A DNA stretch of 11,107 nucleotides from Candidatus Eiseniibacteriota bacterium (GTDB taxonomy: Bacteria > Eisenbacteria > RBG-16-71-46). The translations under genes were made by a program, and so were the position numbers. Shown in pieces: positions 6,235-11,107 of this stretch (position 1 is its first letter; each line of letters starts with the position of its first letter). The stretch lies in NCBI GenBank assembly GCA_021414165.1, contig JAIOPA010000156.1, forward strand, positions 1 to 11,107, in the 5' to 3' direction. The notes beneath the pieces are model-generated. The model was not told where the DNA came from. It saw only the letters and a program-made list of their open reading frames with translations, and ran no database searches.

Positions 6235-7112
6235 CGGATCCTCCGGGAGGTCGGGGGCGTGCCGGCCAGCTGCGCGCTCGAGGCGCGCACGATGCCAGCA
6301 GGCGTGGGCGTGATGTCGATCGTGAGACGGCGTTCGTCGAACACGAAGTCGTAGTTGCCGGCCGCGGGGAACGTGACCACCAGGTCGGTCGCAGCATCGG
6401 TGCCGAACCGCGCGGTGGCACCCCGCACGGGCACGGTGAGCGTGGTGGCGCCATCGCCGCCCCAGCCGATGAGATGCCCGGGCGTGGACGACGCGTCGGT
6501 CACGAACTTCAACCGGAACGTGCCCGCCGGGACGGTGTTCTGCGGGAACAGCACGTTCGGGTACGTCCAGCGGCCCACGTTCAGCGCGTCACAGTAGTTC
6601 GTGAAGTTACCGATCTCGTCGGTGCCGAAGCCCGGCATGGTGCCCACGAGATAGGTGATGCTCGCGAGCGAGTCGCGCGTGTTCGCCACGAGCGAGAGGT
6701 CACCGGCCTCACGGACCTTGTCGACCACCCGGAACGGTCCGAACACGCGCGGGCTGAACGCATGCGACCGCGCCACGAGACCGTAGTCGCCGGGCGGCAG
6801 CTGCGTGAACGTGAACGAGCGGTCGCTGGCGGTCGTGGTGGTCTCGGCCACCACGTCGACGCCATCGAACACGGTCACGATCGCGGGCGGCAGCGGGGCG
6901 GAGCCCAGGCCCGGATAGGACGTGGAGTCGAAGAACACGAGCCCCTTGAGCCCGCCCGTGGCCACCTCGGGCGAGGGCCGGATGCCGGTCGGCACCAGCA
7001 GCTTGCTGGTCTTGTTACCGCTGCAACCGCTGAGCAACGCGGTGGCGGCGACCGCCAGAGCGAGGAGCGCAACGAATGCCCGGCGGCGGGACGACGGTGC
7101 AGGTGAACGCAT
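6231..7112 (-). CDS. SusE/SusF-like lipoprotein with carboxypeptidase-regulatory-like domain
   Basis: 293 residues. Signal peptide with lipobox LSGC, acceptor Cys30, so membrane-anchored. Residues about 55-140 resemble the carboxypeptidase-regulatory-like beta-sandwich (GLKGLVFFD, later FTFTQLPPGDYGLVA). Residues about 195-270 resemble the C-terminal E-set of SusE/SusF starch-binding proteins: FRLKFVTDA, an IGWGGDG segment, then TFPAAGNYDFVFDERRLTIDI. In that family such proteins bind starch at the outer face of the outer membrane. ATG 7112 is chosen because the signal peptide starts there; GAGG overlaps the stop of the preceding gene at 7127, 14 nt away. The open frame extends further upstream but overlaps that gene in another frame. 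The stop TGA overlaps the next start (ATGA). The SusE/SusF link is by pattern and is the weaker part of the call; the lipoprotein nature is clear. Confidence 0.7.
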   Translation of the reverse strand: MRSPAPSSRRRAFVALLALAVAATALLSGCSGNKTSKLLVPTGIRPSPEVATGGLKGLVFFDSTSYPGLGSAPLPPAIVTVFDGVDVVAETTTTASDRSFTFTQLPPGDYGLVARSHAFSPRVFGPFRVVDKVREAGDLSLVANTRDSLASITYLVGTMPGFGTDEIGNFTNYCDALNVGRWTYPNVLFPQNTVPAGTFRLKFVTDASSTPGHLIGWGGDGATTLTVPVRGATARFGTDAATDLVVTFPAAGNYDFVFDERRLTIDITPTPAGIVRASSAQLAGTPPTSRRIR

Positions 7113-7126
7113 CGTTCGCTCGGACC

Positions 7127-7534
7127 TCACCGGACGTCCAACAACGAGTTGAACCCGCCGAAGCCATCGTTCTGGCGGTTCGGGTTGTTGGGGTCGTCCT
7201 TCCAGTTCACGCGGTCGATCACGAACTTGTACTGGTAGCGGCCGGCCGGCAGCTTCTCGGTGCGCGTCCAGATGCCGTCGCCGTCCTCGTCCTTCATCTC
7301 GCCCACCAGGAACGAGCCCGTCTGAGCCTGACCGGCGAGCCACTTGTTCTCCGGCCAGTCACCCGCGAGTTGCACGATCTTGGCGCTCGGGGCCTCGAAG
7401 CGGAACGTGACGCCGTCCGCGGTGGGGGTGGGCGGCGGCAGCCGGCGCTTGACGAAGTTGAGCGTGCTGCAGCCGAGCGCGGCGAGTGCCAACGCGAGCG
7501 AGAGGAGCAACAGGACCGGGGTGAGTCGACGCAT
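7127..7534 (-). CDS. Small lipoprotein with a single glycogen-binding (CBM48/AMPK-beta-type) module
   Basis: 135 residues. Lipoprotein signal with acceptor Cys22 (AALGC). After a short Pro-rich spacer (RRLPPPTPT) a single E-set module fills residues about 41-135. It starts GVTFRFEAPSAKIVQLAGDW and then has a loop with ENKW, YQYKFVID, NWKDDP and a final DGFGGFNS. The loop around residues 60-83 is longer than in the neighbouring modules, and the usual FNxW is replaced by GDWPENKW, so the binding site may differ. A strong Shine-Dalgarno AAAGGAGG stands 5 nt before ATG 7534. The gene lies 34 nt after the barrel gene and 14 nt before the SusE/F-like gene, within one likely operon. Probable role: surface or periplasmic glucan binding, or an accessory subunit of the barrel. 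Confidence 0.88.
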   Translation of the reverse strand: MRRLTPVLLLLSLALALAALGCSTLNFVKRRLPPPTPTADGVTFRFEAPSAKIVQLAGDWPENKWLAGQAQTGSFLVGEMKDEDGDGIWTRTEKLPAGRYQYKFVIDRVNWKDDPNNPNRQNDGFGGFNSLLDVR

Positions 7535-7568
7535 GGGATCCTCCTTTACTGCGGCCGGGCCAGTGGGA

Positions 7569-9893
7569 CTAGAAGTGGACGATGGCCTGGAGCTGGATGC
7601 GGCGCTCGTTCATGAGCGCGCGCTCCGCGGCCGAGATCTGCGGGGCGAGTGACAGGTAGTCGGTCTCGGCCACGAAGCCATTCGCGTTGCGCGCGTTCAG
7701 GTAGCGCTCGCGGCCATTGCCGGCGTACTCGTTGGTGATCGGGTCCAGCGCGTTGGGATCGACACCGAAGCCGAGTGACAGCTCGATACCGGGCGCCCAG
7801 CGGTAGGTGAGATCGGTGAACACGCTCGTGTAGCCGCGCGTGAGCGACAGCTCGGGCACGTCGTACTTGACCCAGCGGGCATCGGATTCCACGCGGATCA
7901 CCCGGCTCCAGTCCCAGCCCAGACGGAAGACCGACTCGGCGTAGCGCGGCTGCGTGCCCAGATGGACGCCCGTGAAGTTGCCCTTCCATGAGAATTCCGC
8001 TTTGCGCTTGAACGCGAACGGCACCACGAGCGACGGCTGCAGCTTCACCACGTCGGACTGGCCGAGCACGGTCATGCGATCGGGGCCGACCACGGCCTTG
8101 CCGCTCTCGAGCCAGAAGTTCCCGGTGGGGAACCACATCTGGTACTCCCACGCGGTGCGAGCGTCGTAGTCGAAGTGCGTGAACTCCACATCGACCGTGG
8201 TCTTGACCTCACGGCCCAGGTAGTAGCGCCAGTTGCGGTCCCAGCCCAACGCGAACGTGCTGCGGTCGTTGACGAGCAGCGACATGGGGTCGGCGTACTG
8301 CGCGCGCTGGAACTCCACGTTGAGCACGCGCGCGTGGTCGTCGGGGGAGAGTCCGGCGGGGATGATCGGCGTCTGCGTCCAGGCCGGGTAGCGATGCCGC
8401 TCGCGCTCGGCCGAGCCGCGCAGCGTGATGTCACCGTTGGCAAACGTCCACGCCGCGCCCAGGTGGTACTTGGCGCTCTCGTCGGTGGTCAGGTGGCTGC
8501 CATCGGCCGTGGCGCTGGCCGACTTCGTGAAGCCCGAGCCGCCGATCGCGGTGATCGAGGCGGCACGCCATTCCTCGTCGGTCGAACCGTTCACCAGGTT
8601 CAAGCGGCGCGCGCCGAATAGCGCCTCGGCATCGACCCGCAGCTCGGGGCGCGGCTGCCAGCGCGAGTTGGCGCCAAGGCCGTACCACTGCTGGATCGTC
8701 TGGCCGCTGCGTACGCGCACCACGCTGTCGCCGGTGGGCTCGGCCAGCACGAGCCGGCCCAGCTGGAAGCCGCGGTCCGTGCGGCCGAGCAGGCCCACCT
8801 TCCACGCGCTGCCGAGCTTGCGGTTCACGCGCATGGCGAACGTGTTCTCGTTGCCATCGCCGTAGCCGAACGCCTTGCCGTTGTCGCCGAAGTCGGTCGT
8901 CGAGACCTTCGAGGCCTGGCCACTACCGAGCCGGAAGCCACTCGTGCCGCGCTCGGTGGCCAGCAGCGCGAGCGCCTTGGCGGTGGGGTCGCTCTCGAAC
9001 ACGAACTCGGGCAGCGGCGCGCGCGCCACGCTGAAGCCGGGGAACGTCACGCCACCGGGCTCGAAGTTGTCGGAGTAGAGCAGCTCGGTCTCGAAGCCCA
9101 GCTGCGGCGTGCGGACCTGGAAGCCCTGACGCTGATAGCCGAACGGGTGGTTGTACTGTCCGATGCCGCCCACCAGCTGGAACGGGTCATCCCACGTCTG
9201 CAGGTTCTCGCTGTCGAACGCGTACACCGTGAAGCCGGGCTGCGCGAGCGTGAGGCTCCCGCGCTTGAAGTTGAGCCGGCTGCGGAAGTCCTGTGCGTCC
9301 TCGTTGCGAGGATTCAGGTTCATGAGCATGCGGCCCGAGAGTGCGTCCGAGAAGCGCACCCCGAATCCGAGGTCCACGTCCATCTCGGGACGGCGCAGCT
9401 CGAAGCGCGAGTAGGTGGGCTCCAGGATGCTCTGATAGAGCGCGATGAAGCGGCCCTCGACGAGGATCTTGGGGCTGTACGCCGTGTTCGACGTGGCCTT
9501 CTGCGCCACCAGATCGCCGCTCGGGCTCACCTGGATCACGCTATTGCCGAACTCGCCCGTGGTGGCGCTGTTCTCGGGATCGGCGAACCACTGGCCATCG
9601 ACCACGAACTTGTAGGTCTGTTCCCCGGGCGGCAGCGCGAGCGTGACGCTCCACAGGTCGCCGTCCTTCTTCATGGGGTTCGCGGTCGCATTCCAGCTGT
9701 TGAACGCGCCTGCCCAACTCACGGTGCCGGCATTGGCGTCGCGGTAGGTGAACCGGATGCCACCCGCGGTCTTCTCGGGAGCGGCGAGCGCCGGAAGGGC
9801 GAGTGCTGCGGCCAGACACAGGCCGAGCCCCAGCGTGAGCGCACGGCGCAGCGGCCGGATCGGGTTCATGACGAGGTCCATGAGCGCGGGCAT
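7569..9893 (-). CDS. Outer-membrane beta-barrel protein with N-terminal glycogen-binding module
   Basis: 774 residues from ATG 9893. Signal peptide to about residue 38 (ALALPALAA). Residues about 44-124 are an AMPK-beta/CBM48-like module (AGAFNSWNATANPMKKDGDLW, shortened end GEFGNSVIQV) keeping FNSW, YKF, GQW and the Asn. The remaining roughly 640 residues show alternating hydrophobic/polar strands rich in Tyr, Trp and Arg and end in VHF, typical of outer-membrane barrels recognised by the BAM machinery. No TonB box or SusC-like plug is apparent. I infer a glucan porin or channel with a periplasmic sensing or gating module, since an N-terminal domain before a barrel normally sits in the periplasm. 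The start is ambiguous: ATGs at 9893, 9881 and 9869. AAGGGG 8 nt upstream and the TGATG overlap with the previous stop favour 9893, while 9869 gives a more usual signal peptide. Confidence 0.85.
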   Translation of the reverse strand: MPALMDLVMNPIRPLRRALTLGLGLCLAAALALPALAAPEKTAGGIRFTYRDANAGTVSWAGAFNSWNATANPMKKDGDLWSVTLALPPGEQTYKFVVDGQWFADPENSATTGEFGNSVIQVSPSGDLVAQKATSNTAYSPKILVEGRFIALYQSILEPTYSRFELRRPEMDVDLGFGVRFSDALSGRMLMNLNPRNEDAQDFRSRLNFKRGSLTLAQPGFTVYAFDSENLQTWDDPFQLVGGIGQYNHPFGYQRQGFQVRTPQLGFETELLYSDNFEPGGVTFPGFSVARAPLPEFVFESDPTAKALALLATERGTSGFRLGSGQASKVSTTDFGDNGKAFGYGDGNENTFAMRVNRKLGSAWKVGLLGRTDRGFQLGRLVLAEPTGDSVVRVRSGQTIQQWYGLGANSRWQPRPELRVDAEALFGARRLNLVNGSTDEEWRAASITAIGGSGFTKSASATADGSHLTTDESAKYHLGAAWTFANGDITLRGSAERERHRYPAWTQTPIIPAGLSPDDHARVLNVEFQRAQYADPMSLLVNDRSTFALGWDRNWRYYLGREVKTTVDVEFTHFDYDARTAWEYQMWFPTGNFWLESGKAVVGPDRMTVLGQSDVVKLQPSLVVPFAFKRKAEFSWKGNFTGVHLGTQPRYAESVFRLGWDWSRVIRVESDARWVKYDVPELSLTRGYTSVFTDLTYRWAPGIELSLGFGVDPNALDPITNEYAGNGRERYLNARNANGFVAETDYLSLAPQISAAERALMNERRIQLQAIVHF

Positions 9894-11107
9894 CAGAAGT
9901 TCCCCTTGAGGATGAATTTGATCTGGTCGAACTGGTCGCCATTGCCGTTCAAGTTGCCCTCGTCGACCGGCGTGGAGCCGCCACCGATGAAGTCGGGGCC
10001 GTACTGCAGGAACATCTCCATGTTGCCGGTGGGGCGGTACTGGAGCTGCGTGAACAGACCCTTGCGCAGGATGCTCGCGTCGTTGCCGAACACGAACCGG
10101 TTGTAGACCTTCGTGCGCGCGGTCAGGTTGAGCGAGTTCTCGATCGAGAACAGCTGCTTGCGCTCCGGCTTGCCGATGTCGCGCAGCTTGCTCTGCACGC
10201 GCAGCCAGGCCAGCCGGCTCTCGACCTGCAGCTCGTTGAACCACTCGAGCCGGGTGTCCTTGCGCAGCGAGCCACCGCTGGGCGAGTAGGTGTCGCGGCG
10301 GCGGTAGGCGGTCTTGCCGGTGAAGCCGTTCACGAACTCGATGTACAGCTCGTTGTACAGCTCCTTTGTGGCATTGCGGCTGAACACCTTGTTCGAGTAC
10401 GACAGGTACTGGTTCGAGTAGGTGATCGCGCGCTCGGGCAGCATGTAGTTGGACTGGATGATGAAGCCCGTCTCATCGGAGCTGGGGCCGCCCAGGCTGT
10501 TGCGATAGCGCGCGCCGCGGCTCCACCAGCCCGGCGCCACGCTCAAATAGCCGGTGCGTGCGGTGCCCATGCGCAGGCTGCGGATCTCGGCCTGCACGAC
10601 CGCGCGATCCGACAGGTGGATCGGCGTGGGCCGCTTGCCGATGGTGAGCGGGCCGCCGCGGCCGTTGCCCTCGTGCAGCGTGGGGCGGCTCTCGGCGTAC
10701 TCCAGCGAGAGGTCGGTCTTGCCCAGGCGGTAGCGCGAATCGATCGCGATCACGCTCGTCCAGGGCGAAGGGCCGCTCACGCTATCGCGGCCGGTCCAGC
10801 CCTCGAAGCGATTGAACGTCATGCCCAGACGCAGCTTGTTGTCCTTCAAGAACTCGCGCCGCAGCCGTGCCACATAGAAGTCGTCGGTGCGGTTCACGCG
10901 CTGCGTGGCGATGGAGTCGCGTGGGATGATCGGGTCGTTACCGCTGAAGTCCTGCGGATTGAACTGCCCCGAGATGTCGGCCACGATGAACGTGGCGTTC
11001 GTCTTGCCGAAGCCCCACGTATCGAGCCGCACGCCCTGCGCGTCGCCGCGGCCGTTGACCACGTTCAAGAGGTAGGAGTCGACCCAGAACCGGTCCTGGC
11101 GCGAGAA
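9893..11107 (-). CDS. Outer-membrane beta-barrel protein, C-terminal part (runs off right edge)
   Basis: 404 codons plus stop are visible. The frame is open to the window edge, so the true start lies outside; a TTG at 11068 is in frame but is preceded by continuous coding-like sequence (FSRQDRFWVDSYL) and is not a credible start. The sequence is a run of amphipathic strands with aromatic girdle residues, for example YVARLRREFL, LRLGMTFNRFEGW, LFTQLQYRPTGNMEMFLQY, and it ends ILKGNF with a terminal Phe, as barrels do. No recognised ligand-binding domain is in the visible part. The stop overlaps the start of the next barrel gene by one base (TGATG), indicating coupled translation. Function is inferred from context only: a partner barrel or outer-membrane component of the glucan system. 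The family is not recognised. Confidence 0.8.
   Translation of the reverse strand, partial: FSRQDRFWVDSYLLNVVNGRGDAQGVRLDTWGFGKTNATFIVADISGQFNPQDFSGNDPIIPRDSIATQRVNRTDDFYVARLRREFLKDNKLRLGMTFNRFEGWTGRDSVSGPSPWTSVIAIDSRYRLGKTDLSLEYAESRPTLHEGNGRGGPLTIGKRPTPIHLSDRAVVQAEIRSLRMGTARTGYLSVAPGWWSRGARYRNSLGGPSSDETGFIIQSNYMLPERAITYSNQYLSYSNKVFSRNATKELYNELYIEFVNGFTGKTAYRRRDTYSPSGGSLRKDTRLEWFNELQVESRLAWLRVQSKLRDIGKPERKQLFSIENSLNLTARTKVYNRFVFGNDASILRKGLFTQLQYRPTGNMEMFLQYGPDFIGGGSTPVDEGNLNGNGDQFDQIKFILKGNF
9900..9907 (-). promoter_or_regulatory. Shine-Dalgarno site within the end of the upstream barrel gene
   Basis: AAGGGGAA on the minus strand lies about 8 nt before ATG 9893, inside the last codons of the preceding barrel gene. 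It supports the 9893 start and stop-start coupling. Confidence 0.5.

Noticed and set aside
4591..6354. 587-codon plus-strand open frame opposite the four-module lipoprotein
   Set aside because: Its internal repeats only mirror the module repeats on the other strand; composition is Arg/Ala/Gly-biased and there is no start signal.
7113..7343. Upstream extension of the SusE/F-like lipoprotein to 7343
   Set aside because: The added 77 residues are an out-of-frame shadow of the 135-residue lipoprotein; the signal peptide begins at 7112.
9147..10106. 319-codon plus-strand open frame opposite the two barrels
   Set aside because: Shadow frame spanning the junction of two well-supported genes, with no coding character.
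11066..11068. TTG at 11068 as start of the right-edge barrel gene
   Set aside because: Coding-like sequence continues in frame to the window edge and there is no signal peptide at this point.

Overview
The window comes from a GC-rich, Gram-negative (two-membrane) bacterium. Three proteins carry lipoprotein signal peptides, two are large predicted outer-membrane beta-barrels ending in Phe, and others carry Sec signal peptides. Domain style (AMPK-beta/CBM48-type glycogen-binding modules, a SusE/SusF-like lipoprotein, many exported proteins) would fit the FCB-like lineages or poorly cultured groups such as Eisenbacteria or Gemmatimonadota. That assignment is inference; no marker gene is present.

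Almost everything here concerns alpha-glucan (starch, glycogen, maltodextrin) binding and breakdown. Reading the minus strand in its transcription order (right to left), a tight run of genes encodes: (1) the C-terminal part of an outer-membrane barrel (9893-11107, cut by the window edge); (2) a second barrel with one glycogen-binding module at its N-terminus (7569-9893); (3) a 135-residue lipoprotein with one module (7127-7534); (4) a 293-residue SusE/SusF-like lipoprotein (6231-7112); (5) a 474-residue lipoprotein with four tandem modules and no catalytic domain (4810-6234); and (6) a secreted GH13 neopullulanase/alpha-amylase-like enzyme with two more modules (2034-4694). Junctions 1/2 and 4/5 overlap (TGATG and ATGA), the gaps at 2/3 and 3/4 are 34 and 14 nt, and a 115-nt spacer holding a strong hairpin separates 5 from 6.

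A perfect 15-bp inverted repeat at 1984-2018 lies between the convergent ends of the GH13 gene and a plus-strand gene (775-1965). The latter encodes a secreted esterase with an N-terminal starch-binding-like domain. A 170-bp divergent spacer (605-774) then separates it from a second secreted GH13-type protein on the minus strand, of which only the first 201 residues are in the window (1-604).

Taken together this looks like a starch-utilisation locus. Surface lipoproteins and a module-bearing barrel would capture and admit glucan, and periplasmic GH13 enzymes would cut it. No SusC-type TonB receptor or SusD is visible, so the barrel pair and the multi-module lipoproteins may fill those roles. 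I see no tRNA, rRNA, CRISPR array, insertion sequence or regulator gene.
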